From: Trinickia dinghuensis
GTDB lineage: Bacteria; Pseudomonadota; Gammaproteobacteria; Burkholderiales; Burkholderiaceae
Direction: 5' to 3'
NCBI RefSeq assembly: GCF_003367175.1
Contig: NZ_QRGA01000010.1
Span: 62,001-126,000, forward strand
DNA: 64,000 bases
Of this stretch, positions 18,248 through 27,253 are shown one piece after another. The notes below the pieces were generated by a model, which was given only the letters and a program-made list of their open reading frames with translations, was not told where the DNA came from and ran no database searches. Positions within the stretch are counted from its first letter, which is position 1. Each line of letters begins with the position of its first letter. The position numbers and the translations under genes were made by a program.

Positions 18248-19678
18248 GTGTATCCCGAGCTATTCTTGTATATCAACGGTGAATTTATAGGTGTCGGTGG
18301 AGAACGTAAGTCGGAAGACGTTACCAATCCGGCTACACAAGAAGTGTTAGGTCGCTTGCCTCACGCTACCGCTGCAGAACTCGAGCACGCGGTGGCTACA
18401 TCTCAAACGGCTTTCCTGAAATGGCGGAAAAGCTCGCCACTCCAACGTTCGGAAATACTACGCCGGGCAGCAGCGCTCGCTCGCGAGCGAGTTGACGACA
18501 TTGCGCAAGCCATTACCTTCGATCAAGGCAAACCTATCGCGGAAGCGCGCGCCGAAGTGGTGACGTGCGCTGACCACGCAGATTGGCATGCGGAAGAATG
18601 CCGTCGGATATACGGTCGGGTCATACCTCCAAGAGACCCTGCGGTCCGCCAAATAGTCGTGCGCGAACCCGTGGGCGTTTGTGCTGCCTTCACGCCCTGG
18701 AATTTCCCATTCAATCAGGCAATAAGAAAAATCAGCGCTGCTATCGGTGCAGGCTGCACCATCGTGCTCAAAGGGCCGGAAGATTCTCCCAGCGCAATTG
18801 TGGCGTTGGCGAAGCTATTTCACGATGCCGGATTGCCGCCGGGTGTCCTGAATATCGTTTGGGGCGTACCTCACGAGGTGTCAGACTTTCTGATTCGACA
18901 CCCGCTGGTTAAGAAAGTCTCGTTTACAGGCTCGGTAGATGTGGGTAAAAAACTCGCCGCGCTTGCCGGACTTCACATGAAGCGCGTGACCATGGAGCTG
19001 GGCGGTCACGCCCCCGTGATTGTCTGTGACGATGCAGACGTGGATTCGGCCGTACAAGTGACGATGCGGATGAAACTCCGCAATGCGGGTCAGGTGTGTG
19101 TTGCGCCTACGCGGCTCTTCGTGCAGTCGGACATCTACACTAAATTCCGAGACCAGATGATTTCGGCCTTCGAAACTGCCAAGTTGGGGCCTGGTATCGA
19201 CACCTCGACCACGATGGGGCCGCTTGCTCATGCTCGGCGAGTTGTGGAAATGGAGCGGTTCGTTGCCGATGCGAAATCGCGGGGTGGCAATGTGCTAACG
19301 GGTGGTTTCGCCCCGGACCTCGGCGGTAGCTTTTTCGCACCAACCTTGGTTGACAACCTCGACGACACAGCGGACCTCATGCAAAAGGAGCCATTCGGAC
19401 CTATTGCGCCGCTTGCGAGGTTCAACACATTGGATGAGGCAATTGCCCGGGCTAACAGTTTGCCTTTTGGACTGGCGGCATTTGCATTCACAGAACATGC
19501 CAAGTCGGCACATCGACTCGCGACTGAACTCGAAGTGGGGATGGTGAATATCAATCACGCCGGCATGGCGTTGCCCGAAACCCCATTTGGCGGAATCAAA
19601 GATAGTGGAATGGGTAGCGAAGGGGGCACGGAAACGTTCGATGGGTATCTCACCACGAAATTCGTCACCCACGTCTGA
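18248..19678 (+). CDS. NAD(P)-dependent aldehyde dehydrogenase
   Basis: Oxidises an aldehyde to an acid. The chain of 476 residues resembles succinate-semialdehyde dehydrogenase and related enzymes. The catalytic cysteine is in [11 protein letters not shown] and the base glutamate in [17 protein letters not shown] and [13 protein letters not shown] form the cofactor site. I chose GTG 18248, six bases after AGGAG; a TTG at 18215 is the longer option. With the decarboxylase, GMC enzyme and transporter it fits an alcohol/2-oxoacid to aldehyde to acid route. Substrate is not readable. Confidence 0.9.
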   Translation: MYPELFLYINGEFIGVGGERKSEDVTNPATQEVLGRLPHATAAELEHAVATSQTAFLKWRKSSPLQRSEILRRAAALARERVDDIAQAITFDQGKPIAEARAEVVTCADHADWHAEECRRIYGRVIPPRDPAVRQIVVREPVGVCAAFTPWNFPFNQAIRKISAAIGAGCTIVLKGPEDSPSAIVALAKLFHDAGLPPGVLNIVWGVPHEVSDFLIRHPLVKKVSFTGSVDVGKKLAALAGLHMKRVTMELGGHAPVIVCDDADVDSAVQVTMRMKLRNAGQVCVAPTRLFVQSDIYTKFRDQMISAFETAKLGPGIDTSTTMGPLAHARRVVEMERFVADAKSRGGNVLTGGFAPDLGGSFFAPTLVDNLDDTADLMQKEPFGPIAPLARFNTLDEAIARANSLPFGLAAFAFTEHAKSAHRLATELEVGMVNINHAGMALPETPFGGIKDSGMGSEGGTETFDGYLTTKFVTHV

Positions 19679-19686
19679 TTGATGTG

Positions 19687-19720
19687 ATGAACATGGTTGC
19701 GCGAACGTTGCCATGTTCAT
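19687..19720 (+). terminator. Hairpin after the aldehyde dehydrogenase
   Basis: Perfect 10-bp stem ATGAACATGG (19687-19696) and CCATGTTCAT (19711-19720) just after the stop at 19678. There is no T-run, so it may be an RNA-stabilising or Rho-dependent end rather than a classic terminator. Confidence 0.45.
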
Positions 19721-19856
19721 GGAGAGCAGATATGACACGTCACTTTTTTGTGAAGGTGTGGCTGAGAGTCGTGACGAATCAGAATCAGAATCCGGCAACC
19801 TTCACGTCTCGCCGGTTGGAATGATGCGTGGAGGATAAACTCCACCTCGAACTGGT

Positions 19857-20126
19857 TCAGACGTGCTTATCGTCGAAGCCGGCGACGAAATTCGGCATCA
19901 CCGTACACGTATCCACATCAGCGAGAGCTGAAGTGGTGATGTCAAGCGCATGGTGAATATGACCAGCGTGCAAGTACGCGCGAGCAATAGCGAACTTTAG
20001 CGATGCGGCTGTCGGCGCGGTACTTGCTCGTTCGGCGCTTTGCAGCGCTCGGGCTGGTTCTCCCAATTGGAGCCAGGTTCGAGCCGTCACATCGCCGATT
20101 AGTTGCACGCCCCGGTAATCAACCAT
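19857..20126 (-). pseudogene. TPR-like protein fragment beside the IS30 remnant
   Basis: An 89-residue frame with two TPR-like helical segments (ARTWLQLGEPARALQSAERA and IARAYLHAGHIHHALDI). No complete domain is present. It begins inside the broken end of the IS30 transposase, so it looks like the 3' part of a gene whose beginning was lost when the element inserted or recombined. No function can be assigned. Confidence 0.4.
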
Positions 20127-20472
20127 GCCGGTTCGCCTGGCTTGCCCGATAGCCCTGGCTGCCTCCGTTGCGCTGCAACTCGCGACTTATAGTGGAAGGA
20201 GCGCGCCCCAGCCTGGCTGCTATCGATCGAATCGATAAGCCGAATACCAGAGAACGGGAAATCTCCTCGCGCTCCGCGAGCGTCAATGCCTGTGGCGCGC
20301 GGTGCCTTTGCGGCGGCTGGATGCCACCGTTCTCCGATAGTATCCGCTGGATCGAAGAATGGCCTCGATCAAACAGTTTGCCAATCTGATGAATCGTATC
20401 GCCCTTGCGCCATCGGTCCCACATCAGCGCTTTCTGGGTCTCGGAGTAGTAAATCCTCGGTCGCTGCTTCAT
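20119..20472 (-). pseudogene. IS30-family transposase, N-terminal fragment
   Basis: From ATG 20472 the frame gives about 117 residues of IS30 transposase: an N-terminal HTH (MWDRWRKGDTIHQIGKLFDR) and the second helix-turn-helix (LGRAPSTISRELQRNGG). Full proteins are over 300 residues with a DDE integrase core, which is missing here. The frame ends just after RASQANRHG. Not functional. Confidence 0.8.
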
Positions 20473-20525
20473 TTGCAACACCTCCGCTGATCACGCAGAT
20501 TCCAGGTGTTGCATCGACCGGTTGA
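20119..20525 (-). mobile_element. Truncated IS30-family element (left end plus 5' transposase)
   Basis: The segment holds an IS end (20500-20525 region, reading TCAACCGGTCGATGCAACAC on the minus strand) and the first third of an IS30 transposase. The remaining two thirds and the other end are absent. The outer end lies inside the 3' end of the alpha/beta hydrolase gene, whose last residues are encoded by IS sequence. The break point is next to the TPR-like fragment, so a deletion probably removed the rest. Confidence 0.75.
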
Positions 20526-21251
20526 ATCCGCCCCCCACAAGGGACATACAACTTTCCCGAAATCGGTCATTCGCATGCGGCCGGCGTCCAACCTTGCGAT
20601 ATCAAGCGCAGTCGCAGGCGCCGCGCCGCGCCGCGATAAGTGAGCGTCAACAAGGGAAGCAAGGTGCGACGCGTGCTCATGTGCGAGATCGTGGTTGCCA
20701 CCTGAGACGACGTGCAACCGCGCGTCATGAAGCAGTTCAAGCAACCGCTGGCCAACCGCGACTGGACTGATTGGATCGGCATCTCCCCAAAGCAAAATGA
20801 CAGGCTGCGCGATTCGGCTCAGTTCGTCCGTCAGGTCGGCCTTGAACGATGTGAACCAATCTGGGAAAGACGGATTTGCATTGATAAATCCGTTTTGCCA
20901 ATCCGCGGCACCCAGTGCTCGTGTGTCGATCCCGCCAGAGGTCACCGTCAGAACCAGATGGGTCACCAGGTCAGGCATTTCTAGCGCAGCGCGAATCGCA
21001 ATCACACCACCCATGGATTGGGCGATCAAGGCCGTGGGGCGGTCGATGTGAGATACGACCATTCGAACAAGGTCGTCGATGTTGTTGACATCGGGCGCGG
21101 CGGGCTCTTGACCGAACCCTGGATATGCAAGGATGACCTTCTTGGCAGGGTTCGTTAGCTGATTTGCGAGCGGCTGCCAGAACGCTGTGTTACCAGATGC
21201 CCCTGGCAGGAAGAGCAATCTCGACGGAGTACGCAAGCTCTGGTTCTTCAT
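20469..21251 (-). CDS. Alpha/beta hydrolase, C-terminus altered by IS30 insertion
   Basis: Alpha/beta-fold hydrolase of 260 residues with unknown substrate. The nucleophile elbow is AQSMGG (Ser79), the acid is in WGDADP (about 157-159), and the catalytic His is His187 in GGNHDLAH. Other features are FLPGASGNTAFW (oxyanion region) and PGFG. All catalytic residues lie before the IS junction. The last 18 or so residues are read from IS30 DNA and the stop overlaps the transposase start. It may still be active. Confidence 0.8.
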   Translation of the reverse strand: MKNQSLRTPSRLLFLPGASGNTAFWQPLANQLTNPAKKVILAYPGFGQEPAAPDVNNIDDLVRMVVSHIDRPTALIAQSMGGVIAIRAALEMPDLVTHLVLTVTSGGIDTRALGAADWQNGFINANPSFPDWFTSFKADLTDELSRIAQPVILLWGDADPISPVAVGQRLLELLHDARLHVVSGGNHDLAHEHASHLASLVDAHLSRRGAAPATALDIARLDAGRMRMTDFGKVVCPLWGADSTGRCNTWNLRDQRRCCK

Positions 21252-21655
21252 TTCGTCTTGGAGGAGTGCATCAAGCGCTTCGAAGTTTTGAATTGTTGCG
21301 AATCCAAGGACAATTGTCCAATGACGCCTCTTGGCCGAACCCGGTCGGCGCGGTTGTCATGGGCGACTGGGCACAACTCCTCGGAATCTTGCACTTTCGT
21401 TGGCACAGACCGCACGCCTTTTCACTTTTTACGTCACAACGACGTCTTCGTCGTGACTGCGCCGTTGAAAAAACCAATAAAATCAAACGGCCAATTTTCA
21501 TTAGTTCTGGCACTGGACAGCAGTACTTGGAGCGCCCCATGCCTGAGCCCTGTCGCTACGGGACTGCGGTGCAATCGGCTAATCACCCCACTTGCGGAAA
21601 TCACGGGCGGGTCGCCCACCAGATCGCGACCGCTCGACATGGGATCCATTCGACG
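21252..21655. promoter_or_regulatory. Intergenic region with 12-bp palindrome
   Basis: About 400 bases between the divergent hydrolase and flavin reductase with no convincing gene. A perfect palindrome GGACAATTGTCC lies at 21308-21319 and could be an operator. A long open frame runs through on the plus strand but has no family similarity before ATG 21656. Confidence 0.3.
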
Positions 21656-22225
21656 ATGAAGCTTTTGGCCATTTCCGGTAGCGCGCGCCGAGCGTCCACC
21701 AACACCGCCTTGCTAATGGCGATGAGCCATCTTGTTCCCGAAGATGTCGAACTATCGGTTTTCCATCGTCTCGACGCGTTGTCTGTTTTCTCCCCTGACT
21801 CGGAGGGCGACAACACACCGGCAGAGGTAGCGCAATTCTTGGAACGCGTAGCTGCCGCCGACGGCCTCATCATCTCGAGCCCCGAGTATGTTCATGCCAT
21901 CCCCGGCGGCCTCAAGAACGCGATCGATTGGATGGTCTCCCGATTCGAAGTCATCGGAAAACCCATCGCGCTAGCGCACGCATCTCACCGCGGCGACGAT
22001 ATGCTGGCTTCACTGAGGCTTGTGCTTTCGACCGTAAGCGACAACTTCCTTGGGGACGTGTTCCTCCGAATTCCTCTCGTCGGAAAGTCGCGTGAGGAGA
22101 TCTCAACGTTGCTCGGTCTCCCCGAGCACGAATTGCAGATCAGGCGGTTCTTATCCGATTTCACGGCGTCGATTCGCAGCAGCGACACCCGCGACGACAC
22201 CGCCCCGCGCGTTTGGCACATCTAG
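21656..22225 (+). CDS. NADPH-dependent FMN reductase family protein
   Basis: Flavodoxin-fold reductase of 189 residues that reduces FMN or quinones with NAD(P)H. The FMN phosphate loop SGSARRASTNTALL is at the N-terminus, and the family motif SPEYVHAIPGGLKNAIDWM is central. ATG 21656 starts the flavodoxin fold; the open frame extends upstream without similarity. It is divergent from the hydrolase. Its cellular partner is not evident. Confidence 0.85.
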   Translation: MKLLAISGSARRASTNTALLMAMSHLVPEDVELSVFHRLDALSVFSPDSEGDNTPAEVAQFLERVAAADGLIISSPEYVHAIPGGLKNAIDWMVSRFEVIGKPIALAHASHRGDDMLASLRLVLSTVSDNFLGDVFLRIPLVGKSREEISTLLGLPEHELQIRRFLSDFTASIRSSDTRDDTAPRVWHI

Positions 22226-22391
22226 TGCTTAACGAGCCTTGTCAGACGATACCTACAGCCCCACCGCGCTTCCTACATCCGTCTCCGCATCCGCTGATTT
22301 CGCTTGCCCATGGCATCGGCCATAGTGAAGTCAACGAACGACGGCCGCCCCCACGCACTAACCAACCAGCGGCCGTTGCGGGAGACAGATC

Positions 22392-22817
22392 ATGAAGAAC
22401 ATCCGCTTTCTGACGCATCAAGAAATCTTCGACCGAGTCGTGGCGCACCTAACCGAGCAACGCGGTGCGGCACTGCTTCCGCGAGGCGGTGGCGCCTACC
22501 GCGGCGCGTGCGGCGGCTGCCCGATCGGGCACTTTATTCGCCCGACGGACTATTCGACCGCCATGGAAGGCGTGCCCGTGCGTTATCTGATCGGCACGAC
22601 GCTCAGCCACCCGTCGTACATGGACGCGGGTATCGCCGCGCTGCGTAAGGCGCTGCTCAAGGCGAAGATCAACGTCTACGAGGAGCGCACCGTCGCACTT
22701 CTGAGCTGCCTGCAGAACGTCCACGACGCGTTCGGCGTCTGGGAATGGCAAGAGCGTCTGCTTTCGATCGCCAGGGAATTCGGTCTTGTTGCCGATCAAC
22801 TCAAGGCAGCGGCGTAA
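22392..22817 (+). CDS. Conserved hypothetical protein
   Basis: A 141-residue soluble protein I do not assign to a named family. It has a cysteine pair in YRGACGGCPIGHFI and a helical C-terminus (WEWQERLLSIAREFGL). GGGAG precedes ATG 22392. From here rightward the DNA looks more like ordinary Burkholderia sequence, so the gene may mark the edge of the catabolic island. A 9-bp hairpin follows at 22836-22855. Confidence 0.6.
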   Translation: MKNIRFLTHQEIFDRVVAHLTEQRGAALLPRGGGAYRGACGGCPIGHFIRPTDYSTAMEGVPVRYLIGTTLSHPSYMDAGIAALRKALLKAKINVYEERTVALLSCLQNVHDAFGVWEWQERLLSIAREFGLVADQLKAAA

Positions 22818-22835
22818 ATTTCACTGAATTCGGTA

Positions 22836-22855
22836 TTTTCAGCAGATGCTGAAAA
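22836..22855. terminator. Short hairpin downstream of 22392-22817
   Basis: TTTTCAGCA (22836-22844) and TGCTGAAAA (22847-22855) form a perfect 9-bp inverted repeat with almost no loop. The A/T ends could allow weak termination on either strand. Confidence 0.4.
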
Positions 22856-22943
22856 TGAGCAATCTGGTGAAAAACGGCCTCAAAGGAAGAAGACGCCACG
22901 TCCAGCCGAAGCCGGCTCCGCACCAACCGTGCACCGCTCGAAC

Positions 22944-23426
22944 TCACCTGCTCCGCAACCCGATCACCCGCCCCGCATATCTCGGCGGCGGCAACACTGC
23001 GTGAGCCCTCACCAGTTCCCCCACACGCTCGAGCACGTCAGGATCGAACGGGGCCGCCCTCGGTCCATCCGTATCGACATGCAGCAGCATCTGCTCGCAC
23101 GCCGCCACCGGCTCTGCGCGTCCATCGACAAGCATATCTAAATAGATGTGCAATCGCTTCGCATCGTTGTCGAGCACGCGCACATTCACCAGCACGCGCG
23201 CCCCCTCCTTGATTTCGTGCAGATAGTTGACGTGGGCTTCGAGCGTATAAACCGAGCGATGCCGCGCCCTGCGCTGCGCATCGTCGAGACCGATCGCGTC
23301 GAGCAGCACATCCCCCGCCAAGCTGAACAGGAGCAAATAAAACGCATCCCGCAAGTGTCCGTTGTAGTCGACCCATTCGAGACGCACGACATCGCGGTAT
23401 GTCAATAACGCTGCTTCGCTCGGCAT
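22944..23426 (-). CDS. Hotdog-fold thioesterase
   Basis: Acyl-CoA thioesterase-like protein of 160 residues of the 4-hydroxybenzoyl-CoA thioesterase type. WVDYNGHLRDAFYLLLFSLAGD contains the Asp and Asn-Gly-His of the active-site helix; the LEAHVNYLHEIKEGARVLV strand pair is typical. Relatives occur in carnitine and betaine catabolic loci, but none of those genes is adjacent. ATG 23426 has GGAG five bases upstream; an earlier TTG is unlikely. Confidence 0.78.
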   Translation of the reverse strand: MPSEAALLTYRDVVRLEWVDYNGHLRDAFYLLLFSLAGDVLLDAIGLDDAQRRARHRSVYTLEAHVNYLHEIKEGARVLVNVRVLDNDAKRLHIYLDMLVDGRAEPVAACEQMLLHVDTDGPRAAPFDPDVLERVGELVRAHAVLPPPRYAGRVIGLRSR

Positions 23427-23465
23427 CGTCGCTCCACGCAGTTTTTTGCTCAAAGTTTAGCCCCG

Positions 23466-24410
23466 CTACAATGCAAAACCGTCCGCAAAACTCTCCCTGA
23501 GATAGCTGACGAACTGGCTGACCGCCCGCGGGACATGGGAGGCGTACGGGCGCAGGACATAAAGCTGCTCGGCGAACGCCCCCGTCACACGCCACTCCGG
23601 CAACAAGACCACGAGCTTGCCGTCCTTCACGGCCGCCTGCGCCGTGAAGTCAGGCAACAACGCGATCCCCAAGTCGCCTAACGCCGCGTCGCGCAGCGTT
23701 TCGCTGTTGTTGGCCGAGAATTGCGCGTTGACCGGCAGCGTAATCGCTTTTTCCGCCGCCGCTTTACGCGTAGTCCTTCGCGTAAACGACCACATCGCCG
23801 GCCCCGTCGTACGCGGGTAGTACAGACAGTCGTGCGACGCGAGATCTTGTGGCGTCTTGGGCGTCCCGCGCTTGCGCAGATAGGCCGGGGTCGCCGCGAT
23901 CACGGAATGGGTCTCGCAGAGCTGCCAGGCCACATGCGTGTCGGGCGCGCCCGCGCTATGGCGGATCGCCAGATCGAACCCTTCCGCCGCAAGCGGAACG
24001 AGCCGGTCCGACACCTCCAACTGAATCTTGATCTCGGGATTCGCCCGCAAAAACGCGGGCAGCCGCGGCACCAATTGCTGCCGTGCAAAAGCCACCGGCG
24101 CGGTAACCCTAACGAGCCCCCGCGCCACGCCCGCCAGTTCCTTGACACTGGCGAAGCTCGCCGCGATCTGCGCATATTGCGCCCGCGTATCGTCGACGAG
24201 CCGCTGCCCGGCCTCCGTTAGCCGCACGCTGCGCGTGGTGCGCTGCACCAACGAAATTCCCGCCGCACGCTCCAGCTCCGAAATCCGCTGGCTCATCGCC
24301 GCCTTGCTCACGCCCAAGCGCGCAGCGGCCGCCGTATAGCTGCCTTGCTCCGCAAGCATCGTGAGCCAATGGAGGTGCGTCCAAAGACCTTCAATGTTTT
24401 GACTTTCCAT
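23466..24410 (-). CDS. LysR-family regulator divergent to mmsA
   Basis: LysR regulator of 314 residues with an N-terminal HTH ([20 protein letters not shown]) and periplasmic-binding-like effector domain, of the CrgA/DsdC-like group ([27 protein letters not shown]). ATG 24410 was chosen over a longer open frame that runs across the operator. It is divergent from mmsA with a perfect inverted repeat next to its start, so it most likely controls mmsA and itself. Confidence 0.9.
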   Translation of the reverse strand: MESQNIEGLWTHLHWLTMLAEQGSYTAAAARLGVSKAAMSQRISELERAAGISLVQRTTRSVRLTEAGQRLVDDTRAQYAQIAASFASVKELAGVARGLVRVTAPVAFARQQLVPRLPAFLRANPEIKIQLEVSDRLVPLAAEGFDLAIRHSAGAPDTHVAWQLCETHSVIAATPAYLRKRGTPKTPQDLASHDCLYYPRTTGPAMWSFTRRTTRKAAAEKAITLPVNAQFSANNSETLRDAALGDLGIALLPDFTAQAAVKDGKLVVLLPEWRVTGAFAEQLYVLRPYASHVPRAVSQFVSYLRESFADGFAL

Positions 24411-24415
24411 ACACT

Positions 24416-24439
24416 CATTGTTTGCTATCGAAAACAATG
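24416..24439. promoter_or_regulatory. LysR-type operator between lysR and mmsA
   Basis: Perfect inverted repeat CATTGTTT (24416-24423), 8-base spacer, AAACAATG (24432-24439), containing the T-N11-A pattern. It lies 6 bases from the LysR start and 87 from mmsA, the usual place for an autoregulatory and activating site. Confidence 0.6.
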
Positions 24440-24525
24440 AATTCAATGATAGCGCCTTTCGGATCCGCTCCGCGCTCCCTACACTGCATTCATCGCCAAT
24501 CGACACTTCATGCAAAGGAGACGAA

Positions 24526-26037
24526 ATGCAAGCTTATGACGATAGCGCCGACGTCGGACACTTCATTCACGGTAAGCGCGTAACCGGCAACGGACAGCGC
24601 AACCAAGCGGTCTTCAATCCCGCAACCGGCGCACGCGCCCGCAAACTGCTGCTCGGCGAAGTTGCGGACGTGGAAGCTGCGGTTGCGAGCGCCAAATCCG
24701 CGTTCGCGGCATGGAGCAACACGCCGCCGATCCGGCGCGCGCGCGTTCTGCTGCGCTTCCTCGAACTGATGAACAAGCACACCGACGAACTCGCCGCCAT
24801 GATCACGGCCGAGCACGGCAAGGTGTTCTCCGACGCGCAAGGCGAAGTCGCGCGCGGCATCGACGTCATCGAATTCGCCTGCGGCATTCCGCAATTGCTC
24901 AAAGGCGACTACACCGAACAAGTGTCGACGGGCATCGACAACTGGACAATGCGCCAGCCGCTCGGCGTCGTCGCCGGCATCACGCCGTTCAATTTCCCCT
25001 GCATGGTGCCGTGCTGGATGTTCCCAGTCGCCATTGCGGCCGGCAACTGCTTCATCCTCAAGCCGAGCGAGCGCGATCCGTCGGCGTCGCTGTTCATGGC
25101 CGATCTGCTGAAGCAAGCGGGGCTGCCCGACGGCGTGTTCAACGTGGTCCAAGGCGACAAGGTCGTCGTCGATGCACTGCTCGAGCATCCCGACGTCAAG
25201 GCCGTGAGCTTCGTCGGCTCGACGCCGATCGCGAACTACATCTACGAGACCGGTGCGAAGCACGGCAAGCGCGTCCAGGCGCTCGGCGGCGCGAAGAACC
25301 ATATGGTCGTGATGCCCGACGCCGATCTCGACAAGGCGATCGATGCGTTGATCGGCGCAGCCTACGGGTCCGCGGGCGAACGTTGCATGGCAATTTCGGT
25401 CGCGTTGCTCGTCGGCGATGTCGCGGACAAGATCATTCCGCGTCTGGCCGAGCGCGCTCGCACGCTCGTCGTCAAGAACGGGATGGAGCCTGACGCGGAG
25501 ATGGGCCCGGTCGTCACGCGCCAGTCGCTCGAGCGCATCGAAGGCTACATCGCCGAGGGTCTGAAGGAAGGTGCCAAGCTCGTCGTCGACGGCCGAGGCC
25601 TGAAGGTCCCGGGTCACGAAGACGGCTTCTTCACGGGCGGTACGCTGTTCGACAACGTCACCCCCGACATGCGCATCTATAAGGAAGAGATTTTCGGCCC
25701 CGTGCTCGCCTGCGTGCGCGTCAAGGATTTCTCCGAGGCGATCGATCTGATCAACGCCCATGAGTTCGGCAACGGCGTGGCCTGCTTCACGCGCGACGGA
25801 CACGTCGCACGCGAGTTCGGACGCCGGATCGAAGTGGGCATGGTCGGCATCAACGTGCCGATTCCCGTGCCGATGGCATGGCACGGCTTCGGCGGCTGGA
25901 AGCGCAGCCTGTTCGGCGATACGCATGCCTACGGCGAAGAAGGCGTGCGCTTCTATACGAAGCAGAAGTCGATCATGCAGCGCTGGCCCGAGAGCATCGA
26001 GAAGGGTGCGGAATTCGCGATGCCAACGGCGAAGTAA
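24526..26037 (+). CDS. mmsA: CoA-acylating methylmalonate-semialdehyde dehydrogenase
   Basis: Converts methylmalonate or malonate semialdehyde, NAD+ and CoA to propionyl- or acetyl-CoA in valine, beta-alanine or inositol breakdown. The 503 residues match MmsA/IolA. The catalytic cysteine is in [30 protein letters not shown] and [15 protein letters not shown] are family signatures, and GGAKNH in place of the usual E-L-G-G marks the CoA-dependent class. AAGGAG precedes ATG 24526. No mmsB or iol gene is adjacent, so the in vivo substrate is open. Confidence 0.93.
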   Translation: MQAYDDSADVGHFIHGKRVTGNGQRNQAVFNPATGARARKLLLGEVADVEAAVASAKSAFAAWSNTPPIRRARVLLRFLELMNKHTDELAAMITAEHGKVFSDAQGEVARGIDVIEFACGIPQLLKGDYTEQVSTGIDNWTMRQPLGVVAGITPFNFPCMVPCWMFPVAIAAGNCFILKPSERDPSASLFMADLLKQAGLPDGVFNVVQGDKVVVDALLEHPDVKAVSFVGSTPIANYIYETGAKHGKRVQALGGAKNHMVVMPDADLDKAIDALIGAAYGSAGERCMAISVALLVGDVADKIIPRLAERARTLVVKNGMEPDAEMGPVVTRQSLERIEGYIAEGLKEGAKLVVDGRGLKVPGHEDGFFTGGTLFDNVTPDMRIYKEEIFGPVLACVRVKDFSEAIDLINAHEFGNGVACFTRDGHVAREFGRRIEVGMVGINVPIPVPMAWHGFGGWKRSLFGDTHAYGEEGVRFYTKQKSIMQRWPESIEKGAEFAMPTAK

Positions 26038-26119
26038 GAACGAAGTCAGCGTTGTACAAGCGAGACGTGAGCCGGTCGAAGTGGGATCGGTCATGTCTCG
26101 CTGTTTGCCTTGCGGCGGA

Positions 26120-26148
26120 GCGGCGCTTTATGCGCCGCGTTTTGTTTT
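26120..26148 (+). terminator. Terminator of mmsA
   Basis: GCGGCGC (26120-26126), loop TTTAT, GCGCCGC (26132-26138), then GTTTTGTTTT. A good Rho-independent terminator about 80 bases after the mmsA stop. Confidence 0.8.
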
Positions 26149-26183
26149 AGGGGCTTGATGGCGGATCCTGAGATCGGTTGCCC

Positions 26184-27086
26184 TCAAACCACCGCCTCCC
26201 CCGCCTTCGCCCGCTGGCGAAGTGCCTCCGTCGTATCGCCGGAACCGTCGGGGCGCCAGCCCGGCGGCAGCAGCAGATAGCCCAGCGCCGTCCGCAGACT
26301 GCGAGCCGATTTGAGGTCTCGCGCGATGTATACCCACTGCGAGAGTTCGACGACGAGCGGATTGGCCGAGGTCATCGGCGTGGTCAGCCCGTAGCGGCAC
26401 GGCTCCTCCTTGCGCTCCTCGACGTAGGTGCCGAACAGCCGGTCGAACACGATCAGCACCCCGCCGAAATTCGCGTCGAGGTAAGCCGTGTTCGATGCGT
26501 GGTGCACGCGATGCGACGACGGCGTATTGATCACATACTCGAGCCAGCCCAGCTTGGGTACCCACGTGGTGTGAAGCCAGAACTGATAGAGCAGGTTCAG
26601 CGAGAGCACGGCAAGCACCACTTCAGGCCGCACACCCAGCCAGACGAGCGGCGTGAAAAACACGGCGCTGCCGGTTAATTTCGCGGTCCAGCCGAGCCGG
26701 TATGCCGACGACAACGTCAACTGATTGGGTGAGTGATGGACCGCATGCGTCGCCCAGAAAAAGCGAATGCGGTGCGATGCGCGGTGGTACCAGTAATAGC
26801 AAAACTCCTGGCCGACGAAGAGCAGCAGCAACGTGAGTACGCTATCGAGCGTTACCGTATGAATCCGGTGCGCCCACGCAAACGCGAAAACCGGCGCCGC
26901 CAGCGACAGCGGGAGAAACGCAAGCAGCTTGCGGCCGATCATGTCCACGAGCGACAGCCAGACTTCGTACCATTGGAACGGCGTATCGGTGCGCCGGTTC
27001 TTCCAGGTGAGCCAGCACGCTTCGATCAGCGACACGCCGACGACGAACGACGTCGCGACGAGAGAGATTTGAGTTGAGGTGTTCAT
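26184..27086 (-). CDS. Sterol desaturase / fatty acid hydroxylase family membrane protein
   Basis: Integral membrane di-iron oxygenase-like protein of 300 residues. The histidine clusters HRASHR, HAVHHS and HRVHH provide metal ligands, set among four or more hydrophobic segments. Bacterial members hydroxylate or desaturate lipid chains or alkylglycerols; the substrate here is unknown. ATG 27086 begins the first hydrophobic segment; a further upstream start is possible. It is alone on this strand after a hairpin. Confidence 0.82.
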   Translation of the reverse strand: MNTSTQISLVATSFVVGVSLIEACWLTWKNRRTDTPFQWYEVWLSLVDMIGRKLLAFLPLSLAAPVFAFAWAHRIHTVTLDSVLTLLLLFVGQEFCYYWYHRASHRIRFFWATHAVHHSPNQLTLSSAYRLGWTAKLTGSAVFFTPLVWLGVRPEVVLAVLSLNLLYQFWLHTTWVPKLGWLEYVINTPSSHRVHHASNTAYLDANFGGVLIVFDRLFGTYVEERKEEPCRYGLTTPMTSANPLVVELSQWVYIARDLKSARSLRTALGYLLLPPGWRPDGSGDTTEALRQRAKAGEAVV

Positions 27087-27191
27087 GTCGATTGCAACCA
27101 AGACAAGGAGGATGACGACGCTGCGCGCTACGTTTCTCAAGTACTTCCGAGGGTACTCACGCCGCCAGCTCGCGCCGTCGCCGAAGGCGCT

Positions 27192-27231
27192 CGGGCCTAA
27201 CCGTTCGCTCGATGACCTTCGCTTAGGCCCG
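27192..27231 (-). terminator. Inverted repeat after the DUF4410 gene
   Basis: CGGGCCTAA (27192-27200) and TTAGGCCCG (27223-27231) are perfect 9-bp arms with a 22-base loop, just downstream of the DUF4410 stop on the minus strand. No clear T-run. May terminate or be a repetitive extragenic element. Confidence 0.4.
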
Positions 27232-27253
27232 GGCCATCGCTATCAAGGGTGGA

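Noticed and set aside
24508-26094. 528-residue minus-strand open frame
   Set aside because: It lies antisense to mmsA, which has clear family motifs and a ribosome site. High-GC codon bias keeps the opposite strand open.
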